The notes below the pieces were generated by a model. The model was not told where the DNA came from, did no database searches, and saw only the letters and a program-made list of their open reading frames with translations. This document shows positions 45,565 to 55,274 of a stretch of DNA of 64,000 nt, piece by piece. The number at the start of each line of letters is the position of its first letter. Position 1 is the stretch's first letter. The translations under genes were made by a program, and so were the position numbers. The stretch is from Adhaeribacter aerolatus (lineage in GTDB: Bacteria; Bacteroidota; Bacteroidia; Cytophagales; Hymenobacteraceae), in contig NZ_BJYS01000041.1 of NCBI RefSeq assembly GCF_007991635.1, positions 19,411 to 83,410 of the forward strand, given 5' to 3'.

Positions 45565-47184
45565 ATGAAAAAAAACTTACTCCTGACTACGTTTGTAGCA
45601 ATGGCCGTGTGCGGCCAGTTAAAAGCACAACAATTATTGGGGGTTGCCAATAGCAACTTTGCCGGTATAAACGGCTTGCCCATGAATCCGGCGAGTATTG
45701 TCGATTCCCGGCTGGGCTTTCAGTTAAACCTGGTGGCTTTTGACGTAAACCTATCTAATAACTATATGCGCTACAATGCGCCCAACTCTATCATCAAAAT
45801 GTTAAGAAATGATGGGGAATTTGATGATACGTATCTGGAAGAGAATTTTAACGGTAAGCCCAAAATGTTTACTACTTCCATGGATTTCCGGGGGCCTTCT
45901 TTTATGGTTACGCTGAGCCCAAAGCACAGTCTGGCGTTCACAACCCCGGTGCGAGGCGCTTTCCAAGGAAATAATATTTCGGAAAACCTGGCCAAGTTAA
46001 TAGACACGAAAGAAACCGATGATCTGCTGAATAAAGTGAACGATGGCAATGAGTTTAGCTTAAACGGGAATTTAAACCAGGAATATGGCCTGGCTTACGG
46101 ACGCGAGTTATATAACACGGGTAAACACGTACTAAAAGGTGGCCTGAATGTTAAACGCGTAACGGGTATATATTCTTCTTACCTGGTAAACGAAGACTTG
46201 CGGTTTAAGCTAACCGAAAGAACCGATGCCAACGCCGAACCTTATAATGTACTGGAGATAGAAAATATAAATACCCGGTATGGCTACGTAACCAACGATG
46301 ATTTTTCGATTGAAGAAATCACTAACACAGACGACCCCGTTGAACTTGCCCGGAACATGGGTAAATGGCTGACAAATGGCGGCGCACTAGGCAAAGGCTG
46401 GGGCATGGATTTGGGTTTCACGTATGAATACCGCCCGCAGATAGATAATTATAAATACACCATCGACAGTGTGCAGTACCTGAATCACCGGAAAAATAAA
46501 TACAAGTACCGGTTAGGCATTTCCTTAATGGATGTTGGTGGGGTACGCTATAAATCGCCAGACGTTCATAGTTTAGATATAAGCCGGCAGCGGGTAGAAA
46601 TTGATTTCCGTGATTTTGAGGACTTAGAAAAGCCCGAAGATGCAACCGAGGTACTGAACGAGTCGTTTGGCATTCAACCATCGGATATTCGCAATTCTTT
46701 CCGGACCGGTTTGCCTACCACTTTAAATATTAACCTGGATACCAGGATAACTTCGCGGTTATATGTAAGCACTACCTGGATACAAAGCCTGCGGGGCAAA
46801 ACCGCGGTAGCCATGCGGCAAAATTCTTTACTGGCCCTAACACCCCGCCTGGAGTACAAAATGCTGGAACTGGCTATGCCCATATCGTTACACAATAACT
46901 ACTCGGTATTTGGGGTAGGCGCGATGGTTAAATTAGGCTCGTTCTTTATTGGTTCTGATAATATTGGCGGTGCGCTTAATGTGGGCAAGCCTTATGGCGC
47001 CAATGTGTACATGGGCGTATCGTTGCTGGCTTTAAAGCGGGAAATTAAAAAAGCCCCGAAGGCTAAAAAAGTTAAAACCCAGCCTTCGACCCCGGTAGTA
47101 GTTCCGGCCCCGGCTACCACGCCAGCCTCCGACTCAACCGCTACTCCCCAACCAATCCCGGTACCCACCCCGGTAAAAGAATAA
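45565..47184 (+). CDS. DUF5723 family outer-membrane protein
   Basis: The 539-residue protein has a signal peptide (about 1-21, LKAQQ) and the family opening LLGVANSNFAGINGLPMNPA followed by SIVDSRLGFQLNLVAFDVNL. Long stretches of alternating strands are consistent with a large beta-barrel. The last about 40 residues form a low-complexity Lys then Pro/Thr/Val tail (KKAPKAKKVKTQPSTPVVVP), which would extend beyond the barrel. The function of DUF5723 is unknown; it is Bacteroidota-specific to my knowledge. Confidence 0.85.
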   Translation: MKKNLLLTTFVAMAVCGQLKAQQLLGVANSNFAGINGLPMNPASIVDSRLGFQLNLVAFDVNLSNNYMRYNAPNSIIKMLRNDGEFDDTYLEENFNGKPKMFTTSMDFRGPSFMVTLSPKHSLAFTTPVRGAFQGNNISENLAKLIDTKETDDLLNKVNDGNEFSLNGNLNQEYGLAYGRELYNTGKHVLKGGLNVKRVTGIYSSYLVNEDLRFKLTERTDANAEPYNVLEIENINTRYGYVTNDDFSIEEITNTDDPVELARNMGKWLTNGGALGKGWGMDLGFTYEYRPQIDNYKYTIDSVQYLNHRKNKYKYRLGISLMDVGGVRYKSPDVHSLDISRQRVEIDFRDFEDLEKPEDATEVLNESFGIQPSDIRNSFRTGLPTTLNINLDTRITSRLYVSTTWIQSLRGKTAVAMRQNSLLALTPRLEYKMLELAMPISLHNNYSVFGVGAMVKLGSFFIGSDNIGGALNVGKPYGANVYMGVSLLALKREIKKAPKAKKVKTQPSTPVVVPAPATTPASDSTATPQPIPVPTPVKE

Positions 47185-47192
47185 ATTAAAAA

Positions 47193-47228
47193 CCCGGAAC
47201 GGCGCTTATTAACAGCAGCCGTTCCGGG
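47193..47228 (+). terminator. Hairpin between the DUF5723 and DJ-1 genes
   Basis: Arms CCCGGAACGGC and GCCGTTCCGGG pair perfectly (11 bp) around 14 bases. The flanks are A/T-rich on both sides, so it may serve both convergent genes. Confidence 0.75.
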
Positions 47229-47249
47229 ATTAAATAATTTAAATAAATA

Positions 47250-47927
47250 TTAATGCAGCATTTTCAATAGCGCTTCCGCGGCTGGTTCCGACGAAGCCGG
47301 GTTCTGGCCGGTGATGAGTAAATCATCGGTTACCACGTAAGGCGCCCAGTCAGCGCCTTTGGAGTAGTTGCCACCCAATGCCTTTAGTTTATCTTCCACC
47401 AGAAAAGGCACAATATTGGTTAATTGCACGGCGGCCTCTTCGGAGTTGGTAAAACCGGCTACTTTCTTCCCTTTCACCAGCGGCTCGCCGGTAGGCGCTT
47501 TGGCCCGGGTCAGTACCGCCGGTCCGTGGCAAACGGCCGCTACCGGCTTTTGCTGCTGATAAAATTCCTCAATCAGCTTTATCGAGTCCTGGTCGGTGGC
47601 TAAGTCCCACAAAGGGCCGTGGCCGCCGGGGTAAAATACGGCGTCAAAGTCGGCCGCTTTTACTTCGCTTAGTTTCTTAGTCCGGCTTAGTTTCTCCTGC
47701 AGCGCTTTATCCTGGTAATACCGCTTGGTTGCTTCGGTTTGGGCATCGGGTTCTTCGCTTTTCGGGTCGATGGGGGGCTGCCCGCCTTTGGGCGAAGCAA
47801 TGGTAATATCCACGCCCGCATCGGCCAGTTTATAATACGGAGCCGCAAACTCTTCTATCCAGAAACCCGTTTTTTTACCGGTATCTCCTAACTGGTCATG
47901 TGAGGTCATTACAAATAATACTTTCAT
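47250..47927 (-). CDS. DJ-1/PfpI family type 1 glutamine amidotransferase-like protein
   Basis: The 225-residue protein has the nucleophile-elbow cysteine C133 (VAAVCHGPAVL) and the conserved acidic residue in WIEEFA (E25/E26). The pattern FYPGGHGPLWDL (98-109) is typical of the Hsp31/glutathione-independent glyoxalase III branch. Members remove methylglyoxal or act as chaperones/deglycases. It is cytoplasmic and monocistronic. Confidence 0.9.
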   Translation of the reverse strand: MKVLFVMTSHDQLGDTGKKTGFWIEEFAAPYYKLADAGVDITIASPKGGQPPIDPKSEEPDAQTEATKRYYQDKALQEKLSRTKKLSEVKAADFDAVFYPGGHGPLWDLATDQDSIKLIEEFYQQQKPVAAVCHGPAVLTRAKAPTGEPLVKGKKVAGFTNSEEAAVQLTNIVPFLVEDKLKALGGNYSKGADWAPYVVTDDLLITGQNPASSEPAAEALLKMLH

Positions 47928-48040
47928 AGCAATATATTAACAGGTAAAATAGTTAAAGCTCTTACCCACTGGCAGAGCGAAGCTATATTTCACGGTATTT
48001 TCAGGCTGGGGTTACAAGTTATTATTCTAACCTGGTAAAA

Positions 48041-49135
48041 TCAGGGGACGGGCAGCTTCCGGGCCAGGTACAAATAAGCGCCCAGTAAATGGTGCGTAAA
48101 CACATTTTCGCTGGAGTTGGGGTAAACCTTGTAGTAAGCTTCATCGGCCGGCAGGATAATATAATTACCGGCCCGCATGTAATTAGCCGATGGATAATAC
48201 GCGGGCGGTACAAAGCCCGGCAGTTGCTTTTGCACAAACTTACCCGCCATGGTACCTAAATATTTCTGGTTTTTGCGCAAGGCTTTGCGGGTAGGTTTAT
48301 CCAGTTGGTTAAAGGCATAATTTAAGGCAATATTCTGCGGAAACTTTTGCTTTTTAATCACGCCCCGGGCATCCCGAAACGGGTTCAGCGGGTTAAAATC
48401 ATTAATAGTCTGGATGCTGACCGGGGTTTCGGGTACCCAGTCGGCGGTATTGATAATATTAAAGGCCCAGCCATAGGCGGTTGCCACTTCGTAATCGTAG
48501 GCAAAATAGAGGTTCCCTGGTTTAGGAGCCGCAATGCAATAAGTTTTGAACCGGATATTTTGGGCTATTCTATTTTCCTGCTGTAGTTGCCGCAGGTAAG
48601 CGGTTAATAAATAAGCAATGGCACCGCCCTGGCTATGGCCCACTACTATAAAGTCGCGGATACCGGCCTGGGTGCACGAATCTATTTTAGCCAGAATATC
48701 GCGCGACAGCGCCGCCGTACCCAACAGCCAACCCACGTGCACCGCCGCCCGGGGGTTATGAGCCAGCTTGTAGTTAAAAGTAAAATCTTTAGACAAGGTA
48801 AGCTGCCCGGTAGCCGGTACCATGGCCGAATAAAAATTTTCGAGCCAGCTTACCGAACTCCGGGTGGTACCCCGCACACTAATGGCAGCCACCGCATCTT
48901 TACTGATAGCCAAATCCCATTTATTCAGCAGGCCCATGGTTGGGGAGCGGTACACAATCTTAAATTTTTCCGGTTTGGGAATATTTTTGTAATGAACCGT
49001 ATCGGCATGCTGGGCCGACAAATACATCATTTCGAGCAACTCCTGCTTGTTAAAACCGGGCTGTAGCTTTTGCCCGAACGAGGTGATAACAGCAGCAAAA
49101 AAGCAAATTAAGGTTAGAGCAGAGACGCGGTGCAT
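48041..49135 (-). CDS. Secreted class 3 lipase family protein
   Basis: The 364-residue protein has a signal peptide (1-21, ITSFGQ). Its alpha/beta-hydrolase core has the nucleophile elbow GHSQGG (166-171, S168), the oxyanion-side strand VAAISVRGTTRSS and the candidate acid in NTADWVPETP. A histidine near the C-terminus (NVFTHHLLGAYL) may complete the triad. Lipase_3 proteins hydrolyse triacylglycerols or related esters. Export suggests a periplasmic or extracellular role. Confidence 0.85.
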   Translation of the reverse strand: MHRVSALTLICFFAAVITSFGQKLQPGFNKQELLEMMYLSAQHADTVHYKNIPKPEKFKIVYRSPTMGLLNKWDLAISKDAVAAISVRGTTRSSVSWLENFYSAMVPATGQLTLSKDFTFNYKLAHNPRAAVHVGWLLGTAALSRDILAKIDSCTQAGIRDFIVVGHSQGGAIAYLLTAYLRQLQQENRIAQNIRFKTYCIAAPKPGNLYFAYDYEVATAYGWAFNIINTADWVPETPVSIQTINDFNPLNPFRDARGVIKKQKFPQNIALNYAFNQLDKPTRKALRKNQKYLGTMAGKFVQKQLPGFVPPAYYPSANYMRAGNYIILPADEAYYKVYPNSSENVFTHHLLGAYLYLARKLPVP

Positions 49136-49467
49136 GGATTGTAAACTAGTTATTCAATTTTCCGGCAAGTTAACAGGCTGCTGGTAGCTAAATTAAAAGC
49201 AGCAAATCTTCCCATACGGCAACCCTTGCTAAAAGTCAGAAATAATGGGTACGGCCGCCGTGGCCGGCTGCTTTAAGTAGCCCGACAAAAATATTTATAC
49301 AAATATTTAATTTAGAAATTTACCACCCTTACGCCTTCTGAAACCGGAGAGCACTTTGAAAATATTTTTATAGGTATAAACCAATTGGTGAGCTTACTTA
49401 TTTAAAGGTAACCGCGTAATTATATACTTACTTTTGCACCTGAAATTAACCACGTGTTACCGCTGTT
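49136..49467. other. Divergent region between lipase and DNA polymerase IV genes
   Basis: No gene is seen in these 332 bp. A -7-like element lies at 49429. No LexA-type palindrome was recognised. Confidence 0.45.
49429..49436 (+). promoter_or_regulatory. Candidate -7 element for dinB (TACTTTTG)
   Basis: It fits TAnnTTTG and lies 31 bases before the TTG start of the polymerase gene, leaving a short leader. The -33 box is weak. Confidence 0.5.
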
Positions 49468-50547
49468 TTGAACCCGCCCATCCGCAAAATTATTCACATC
49501 GACATGGACGCTTTTTATGCGTCGGTGGAGCAGCGCGACCACCCGGAACTGCGGGGCAAGCCAGTGGCGGTAGGAGGCTCGCGGGCGCGGGGTGTGGTAG
49601 CAGCCGCCAGTTACGAAGCCCGTAAGTTTGGCGTGTTCTCGGCCATGGCTTCTAAAATTGCCCAGCAAAAATGCCCCAGTTTAATATTCGTAAAGCCCCG
49701 TTTTGAGGTTTACAGCGCGGTATCAAGGCAAATCCGGGAAATATTTCACCAATACACCGATTTGGTAGAGCCGCTTTCATTAGACGAAGCGTACCTGGAC
49801 GTAACCGAAAATAAAATTGGCATGCCTTCAGCCAGTATCATTGCGAAGGAAATAAAAGCCCGCATTCAGGCCGAAACCAATCTCACCGCCTCGGCGGGCG
49901 TTTCGTTTAATAAATTTCTGGCCAAGATTGCTTCCGATTTAAACAAGCCCAACGGCTTTACCCTCATCACGCCCGATAAAGCCGCGGATTTAGTGGCGGG
50001 CCTGGCCATCGAGAAATTTCACGGAATTGGTAAAGTAACGGCCGCTAAAATGCAGCGCATGGGCATTGCCACCGGCGCCGATTTGCGCCAACGATCCGAA
50101 GCTGAGCTGGTGCGGCAGTTTGGCAAAGTAGGTCATTATTATTTCCGCATTGCCCGCGCCGAAGACGAGCGGCTGGTACAGCCCCACCGCATCCGGAAAT
50201 CGGTGGGTTCGGAGCGCACCTTTGAAGAAGATTTAATTGCCGAAGAAGATATGCTGGAGCGCCTGCAGTTTCTGGCCCAGGAAGTTGCCCACGACCTGAG
50301 CCGCCTGCAAACCACCGCCAAAACCGTTACGCTTAAACTTAAATATTTCGATTTTGTGCAGCAAACCCGCAGCAAAACCCTGGTGGGCCACCTAAACGCC
50401 GCCGATGCCATTTATACCGTGGCCCGCGATTTACTCCGCACCCCGCAACTGCCGCAATACCCCGTGCGGCTGCTCGGCATCTCGGTTTCTAACCTGCTTT
50501 ACGCCCACGATTTACCACCCCATTACCAGCTTACCTTAGACTTTTAA
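49468..50547 (+). CDS. dinB: DNA polymerase IV (Y family)
   Basis: The 359-residue enzyme starts at TTG 49468, because the first beta strand with IIHIDMDAFYASVE must be included and no ATG precedes it. Metal ligands are D12 and D106-E107 (EPLSLDEAYLDV); the steric gate is Y17. The helix-hairpin-helix (KFHGIGKVTAAKMQRMGI) and little-finger domain follow. It ends in QLTLDF, a beta-clamp-binding motif. It performs translesion synthesis. Confidence 0.95.
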   Translation: MNPPIRKIIHIDMDAFYASVEQRDHPELRGKPVAVGGSRARGVVAAASYEARKFGVFSAMASKIAQQKCPSLIFVKPRFEVYSAVSRQIREIFHQYTDLVEPLSLDEAYLDVTENKIGMPSASIIAKEIKARIQAETNLTASAGVSFNKFLAKIASDLNKPNGFTLITPDKAADLVAGLAIEKFHGIGKVTAAKMQRMGIATGADLRQRSEAELVRQFGKVGHYYFRIARAEDERLVQPHRIRKSVGSERTFEEDLIAEEDMLERLQFLAQEVAHDLSRLQTTAKTVTLKLKYFDFVQQTRSKTLVGHLNAADAIYTVARDLLRTPQLPQYPVRLLGISVSNLLYAHDLPPHYQLTLDF

Positions 50548-50694
50548 AACTTACCCCCTCTTTTACGGCTACCGGTGCCAGGCCTAACCAAATAAAATAC
50601 GAGGCAAAAAGCCAAAGCAGAACTTTCCGCCTCTACCCGCAGATAAAACTAAATATTTCTCTATACTTGCAATCCAAGCACCACCGTATCTGCC

Positions 50695-51615
50695 ATGCGC
50701 CAAAATTACAAGACCAATATTTACACTGCCCTAGCCCTGCTATTATTTACCATTACCACCGTTTCGGCCCAACGCAAAGCCGATCAGCAGGAATGGAAAC
50801 CGTTGTTTAATGGCAAAGACTTATCGGGCTGGGATATAAAAATTGCCGGCCATAAGCTCAACGACAACTACAAAAATACCTTCCGGTACGAAAACGGCAT
50901 GGTGCGGGTAAGCTACGACGAATACCAGAACTTCGACAACAAATACGGGCACATGTATTACAAACAGCCCTACTCCCACTACATTCTGCGTTTCGAATAC
51001 CGTTTTACCGGCAACCAAACGCCCGGCGGCGCTACCTGGAACGTACGCAACAGCGGCATTATGTTTCATTCGCAATCGGCTGAAAGTTTAACCCTGGGGC
51101 AGGAATTCCCGGTATCGCTGGAAATACAATTGCTGGGTGGCCTGGGCAGCGGCGAGCGCAATACCGGCAACCTGTGCACCCCCGGTACCATTGTGCACAT
51201 GAACGGCAAACTCAACCCCAACCACTGCATTAACTCCAACTCCCGTACCTACCACGGCGACGGCTGGGTAAAAGCCGAAATTGTGGTACTCGGCGATTCG
51301 GTCATCAAACACATAATTGAAGGCGACACGGTGCTGACTTACCAGAAACCCCAGATTGGCGAAATTGGGTGGGCCCAGGGCAAAAAAGATGCCTACACCG
51401 ATGAATGGCTGAGTAAAAACGGCATGCCCTTAAAAGAAGGTTATATTGCGCTGCAGGCCGAAAGCCACGCCATCGATTTCCGAAACGTCGAAATATTAAA
51501 CCTGAAAGGCTGCACCGACCCGAAAGCAAAAGGCTACAAATCTTACTACGTGGCGTCGGATAACAAACCCTGCGAATACGGTTTTTGGGAGAAGCTGAAG
51601 CGGGTATTTAATTAG
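50695..51615 (+). CDS. Secreted DUF1080 (3-keto-disaccharide hydrolase-like) protein
   Basis: The 306-residue protein has a signal peptide (about 1-25, TTVSAQ), then the DUF1080 concanavalin-like domain opening with WKPLFNGKDLSGWDIKIAGH. It contains HYILRFEYRFTG, NSGIMFHSQS and GYIALQAESHAIDFRNVEIL. Recently characterised members hydrolyse 3-keto-glycosides made by Gfo/Idh/MocA-type dehydrogenases. The window has such a dehydrogenase at 26047, but the distance gives no operon support. A near-consensus -7 (TATACTTG) lies at 50662. Confidence 0.88.
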   Translation: MRQNYKTNIYTALALLLFTITTVSAQRKADQQEWKPLFNGKDLSGWDIKIAGHKLNDNYKNTFRYENGMVRVSYDEYQNFDNKYGHMYYKQPYSHYILRFEYRFTGNQTPGGATWNVRNSGIMFHSQSAESLTLGQEFPVSLEIQLLGGLGSGERNTGNLCTPGTIVHMNGKLNPNHCINSNSRTYHGDGWVKAEIVVLGDSVIKHIIEGDTVLTYQKPQIGEIGWAQGKKDAYTDEWLSKNGMPLKEGYIALQAESHAIDFRNVEILNLKGCTDPKAKGYKSYYVASDNKPCEYGFWEKLKRVFN

Positions 51616-51673
51616 GAAACCAGTTAAAACCTGCCTTTTACCTACTTACCCCGCTGATGTCCGTTTAGAGAAG

Positions 51674-51910
51674 TGTAACGGGCGCCTAGTAATAAAAGTA
51701 AGTTTTGGACAACCGGATGTAAGATGCTGTTAATCCTCCCCCTACCCCCTCTAAAGGGGGACTGGCCAGGGTCGGTTTTATTTTCTTAGCTGGCGCCAGC
51801 AGCAAGGGAAGCGCCTAAGTGGTGCCGGTTTAACGAAGGTGACTGGTACGAATAAAGTGCAACTGGTGCCCAGAAATAAAAGAAAGTTTTGGACAGCCAG
51901 AAGTCAGCGG
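51674..51910 (+). repeat. Pair of imperfect direct repeats
   Basis: The first copy (51674-51728) contains AATAAAAGTAAGTTTTGGAC and the second (51858-51910) AATAAAAGAAAGTTTTGGAC, each flanked by related GGCGCC/GGTGCC and ACCGGATGTAAG/GCCAGAAGTCAG pieces. Confidence 0.65.
51732..51763 (-). repeat. G/C-block palindromic repeat, inverted copy
   Basis: AATCCTCCCCCTACCCCCTC followed by TAAAGGGGGACT is the reverse complement of the copy at 11369 with one to two changes. Confidence 0.72.
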
Positions 51911-51976
51911 CTTCCTTTCATTTTTAGACACCAGTCAAAGACTGGCGCGATCGGAACAAAGGTACGATCAAACTTT

Positions 51977-53116
51977 TTACGATTGCGCCTGCGGCTCCAG
52001 AAATAAATCCAGCGTAATCTGGTCGGCGAGTAACTTGCCTTTATTTGTCAGGTACAGTACCTCATCCTGAATCCGGATATATTCCTTCCGGAGCAATTCG
52101 TTTAAATACTCTTTTTGCTGCGTTGGTAAATCCACGCCCAAAGTCCGGAGGTGGTTTAAATCGCAGCCCCAGCTCGTGCGCAGGCTGGTGAGCAAATATT
52201 CGTTGGCCTGGTCTGTTAAGGTTAATGCTTCGCGTTCAAAGGCCAGTTCGTTTTGCGCCAGGGCCGCCAGATATTTAGCATTGTTGGCCACATTGTATTG
52301 CCGGGAGTAACCGTTAAACGAGTGGGCACTCGGGCCTAAACCCAAATAATGCACGCCCCGCCAGTAATTGCTGTTGTGCTTCGATTCGTAGCCGGGCCGG
52401 CAAAAATTAGATATTTCGTACTGCGTAAAACCGTGGGCCTGCATCTGGGCTACCAATATTTCGAACTGCTCGGCTACAAATTCATCTTCGCTGGGCTTAA
52501 AGCTGCCTTTTTTGGTCCACCGACCCAGCGCCGTTTTTTCCTCAATAGTAAGCGCATAACACGATACATGCTGCACCTGCAACGAGAATAATTTAGCTAA
52601 ATCGGCCCGCCACAACTCGTGCGACGGCGCCGGAATGCCGTAAATCAGGTCGGTGGTAATATTCGTAAAGCCGGCGTCCTGCGCGTATAGCACCGCGTTA
52701 TAGGCTTCGGTGGCGTTGTGCGCCCGGTTCATGCGCCGCAAATGTTCCTCGTGAAACGACTGAATTCCAATGCTCAAGCGGTTTACCGGCGAGGCCGCCA
52801 GTTCCTGCAGCTTCGGTTTCGTTAAATCATCCGGGTTAGCTTCCAGCGTAATTTCGGCATCGGGGGTAATATTAAAGGAGCGGTGCAGCGCCTCGGATAG
52901 TTGGGTTAATTCTTCGGAGCTGAGCAAAGAAGGCGTACCGCCGCCCAGGTAAACGGTGTTAATTATTTGGTTACCAAAATAATGCTGTTGCAAAGCAATT
53001 TCCTGGCAAATAGCATTCACCACGCTGCTTTTATGCCGCAGCGAAGTACTGAAATGAAAATCGCAGTAATGGCAAGCCTGCTTGCAAAAAGGAATATGAA
53101 TATAAATACCGGCCAC
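51977..53116 (-). CDS. hemW: Radical SAM heme chaperone HemW
   Basis: The 379-residue protein opens MAGIYIHIPFCKQACHYCDF, where C11-x3-C15-x2-C18 binds the 4Fe-4S cluster. The start is GTG at 53116; no ATG fits. Radical-SAM motifs follow (YLGGGTPSLLS, EANPDDLT, VNRLSIGIQSF), then the C-terminal HemN-like domain with GLGPSAHSF and LRTSWGCDL. It lacks the N-terminal extension of coproporphyrinogen dehydrogenase HemN, which supports HemW, a factor that hands heme to respiratory enzymes. It is monocistronic. Confidence 0.92.
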   Translation of the reverse strand: MAGIYIHIPFCKQACHYCDFHFSTSLRHKSSVVNAICQEIALQQHYFGNQIINTVYLGGGTPSLLSSEELTQLSEALHRSFNITPDAEITLEANPDDLTKPKLQELAASPVNRLSIGIQSFHEEHLRRMNRAHNATEAYNAVLYAQDAGFTNITTDLIYGIPAPSHELWRADLAKLFSLQVQHVSCYALTIEEKTALGRWTKKGSFKPSEDEFVAEQFEILVAQMQAHGFTQYEISNFCRPGYESKHNSNYWRGVHYLGLGPSAHSFNGYSRQYNVANNAKYLAALAQNELAFEREALTLTDQANEYLLTSLRTSWGCDLNHLRTLGVDLPTQQKEYLNELLRKEYIRIQDEVLYLTNKGKLLADQITLDLFLEPQAQS

Positions 53117-53323
53117 GGCTCTGCTTACGCGCTGTTATTAAAAAGATTAGTAATATTTGTAGTAACTTCGTTCCGGACTGTTGCCGGTAAACAATACAAA
53201 GGTAGAAACAAATACCGGTCCGGGTTCTGTTCATCTTTTTAAATATTAATTCTGATAAAAGCTATTGCTGTTGGTATTAGAACAAATTAACCGTACCACT
53301 TACATTTTGCAAACATATGGCGA

Positions 53324-53357
53324 ACTCCCCTCCTGTTTTAGGAGGGGTAGGGGTGGT
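53324..53357 (+). repeat. Diverged G/C-block palindromic repeat
   Basis: ACTCCCCTCCTGTTTTAGGA is followed by GGGGTAGGGGTGGT, the same design as at 11369 with a different core. It lies directly upstream of the BamA/TamA-family gene. Confidence 0.6.
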
Positions 53358-53378
53358 AAAAACAGCCTATAACAAATA

Positions 53379-55181
53379 TTGAAACGCATGCATTGGGTTA
53401 GGTTTATTGGGGGATGCATATTTTTCCTGGTTTTGGGTACCGCCAGTTGGGCCCAAACGCCATCTAAACCAGCATCCAAACCAATACCTGCCCGGCCGGT
53501 GCACCTGGTACTAAAAACCACACCAACCGACCAGAACGTACTACAAAAATATAATTACAAAAAATCTGTTTCCGATTCTCTGGGCGCGCTGCAGGAGCTA
53601 AAAGCCCTGACGCTGCAGTTACAAAACGATGCTTATTTAACGGCCTCGGCCGATAGCTTTTATTTCCGGCGCGACACCTTATACGTGCAATATTTTGTGG
53701 GCGACCGCTACCGGTGGGCCCGGCTGCGCAACGGCAACCTCGGCGACGATTTGCTCAGCCGCGCCGGCTACAAAGAAAAACTGTACCAGAACGTTCCTTT
53801 CCTGCCGAAAGAATGGACCCGGTTACAGGAACAGGTGCTTACCCTGGCCGAAACCAACGGTTATCCGTTTGCCCGTATTTATTTAGATTCGCTGGAAATC
53901 CAGGGCAACCAGATAGCCGCCACGGTGGTATTGGACAAAGGCCGCTTAATGGTTTTCGATACGCTGCAACTCGAAGGAGATACCCGCACCACCAAACGGT
54001 TTTTGTCGAAATATTTACAGCTCTACCCCGGGCAGGTGTACAACCAGCAAAAAGTAGTGCGGGTGCAACAACTACTGCGGCAATTGCCTTACCTGGAAAT
54101 AACGCGCCCCCCGCAGGTGCACTTCTCCGAAAACAAGGCAAGTTTAGTCTTGTTCCTGAATGATAAAAAAGCGAACCAGCTCGATGGCATTGTGGGCTTT
54201 TTGCCCGACCCCAACAGCCAGACCCGCAAATTTTTAATCAACGGCGAAGTTACCCTCAATATCCGGAACATGCGGGGCACCGGCAAACAACTGGGTTTGC
54301 ACTGGCGCAAAGTAGAGCGGGGTTCCCAGTTACTAGATGCGAGTTACGTGCACCCCAATTTGTTGGGTTCGCCGCTGGAACTCAGCGGCAATTTTAACTT
54401 GTACAAGCAGGATTCCACGTTTCTGACCCTGCGGCCGCGCCTGGAACTTTCGTATTATACCCTGCACGGCAGCCGCGTTAGCTTTTTTACCCAAATCCGC
54501 AGTTCGCGGCTGTTGCTCTCGCCGGCCGGGGTGCGCACCCTCCGCGACACCCTGCAACTGGCCGATGTAAAATACCACGCTTACGGCATCAGCTACCAGC
54601 GTAACACCCTCGACGATATTTATTTTCCGCGCCGGGGCTACCGCACCGAAGTACAACTGGCCGTAGGCAACAAAAATATATTGCGCAACAATGCCTTCGA
54701 GGCCAGCTACTACGATACCATTGCGCTCCGCACCACCCAGCTTACCGGCGCCTGGCGCTGCGAATATTACTTTAAACTAGGTAAAAGCAGCGTGCTCCTC
54801 ACCCGGCTCCAGGGCGAAACCCTCATCAACAAGCAACTCTACCTGAACGATTTGTTCCGGCTAGGCGGCCTTACTTCTATCCGGGGCTTTACCGATTTTT
54901 CGTTTTACGCCTCTACCTACGGGGTAGGCACCCTGGAGTACCGCTTCTATACCGCCCCCGACTCGTATTTACTGCTCTGCTACGACCAGGGCTACTACCG
55001 CCGCGATATAAGTCAGAACAGAACCCAGCAATATCCTTATGGCCTGGGCGGGGGCATCAGCTTTAGTACCGGCGCCGGTATTTTCCAGTTTATTTATTCG
55101 GTGGGCCGTTCCCAGGAACTAAAGCAACCCATCAGCCTGAATTATTCTAAAATTCATTTCGGTATTGTTAGTCGTTTTTAG
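53379..55181 (+). CDS. BamA/TamA-family (Omp85) outer-membrane protein
   Basis: The 600-residue protein starts at TTG 53379 (MKRMHWVR, better for a signal peptide) or ATG 53388; cleavage is near TASWAQ. POTRA-like modules lie at about 95-260: FDTLQLEGDTRTTKRFLSKY is a typical POTRA segment. The C-terminal barrel has the Omp85 signature region FRLGGLTSIRGFTDFSFYAS (about 497-516) and ends in IHFGIVSRF with a terminal aromatic. It is shorter than BamA, with fewer POTRA domains, so it probably has a TamA-like or specialised role in lipid or protein insertion. Confidence 0.88.
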   Translation: MKRMHWVRFIGGCIFFLVLGTASWAQTPSKPASKPIPARPVHLVLKTTPTDQNVLQKYNYKKSVSDSLGALQELKALTLQLQNDAYLTASADSFYFRRDTLYVQYFVGDRYRWARLRNGNLGDDLLSRAGYKEKLYQNVPFLPKEWTRLQEQVLTLAETNGYPFARIYLDSLEIQGNQIAATVVLDKGRLMVFDTLQLEGDTRTTKRFLSKYLQLYPGQVYNQQKVVRVQQLLRQLPYLEITRPPQVHFSENKASLVLFLNDKKANQLDGIVGFLPDPNSQTRKFLINGEVTLNIRNMRGTGKQLGLHWRKVERGSQLLDASYVHPNLLGSPLELSGNFNLYKQDSTFLTLRPRLELSYYTLHGSRVSFFTQIRSSRLLLSPAGVRTLRDTLQLADVKYHAYGISYQRNTLDDIYFPRRGYRTEVQLAVGNKNILRNNAFEASYYDTIALRTTQLTGAWRCEYYFKLGKSSVLLTRLQGETLINKQLYLNDLFRLGGLTSIRGFTDFSFYASTYGVGTLEYRFYTAPDSYLLLCYDQGYYRRDISQNRTQQYPYGLGGGISFSTGAGIFQFIYSVGRSQELKQPISLNYSKIHFGIVSRF

Positions 55182-55274
55182 GCTGGTTTAAACTACGCCC
55201 GAAATAAATTAAAAAATTAAAGCTGCTAAAGCTAAAGCACTTAGCTTTTAATCAGAATATTTTTAGCACCAGGT

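Larger units (their letters stand above)
51616..51976. other. Repeat-rich intergenic region
   Basis: No gene is seen in these 361 bp. It consists largely of two imperfect direct repeats with an inverted G/C-block element between them. Confidence 0.5.

Noticed and set aside
53839..54163. Frames on both strands inside the BamA/TamA-family gene
   Set aside because: They overlap the POTRA-encoding part of a clear gene and have low-complexity Arg/Pro composition.
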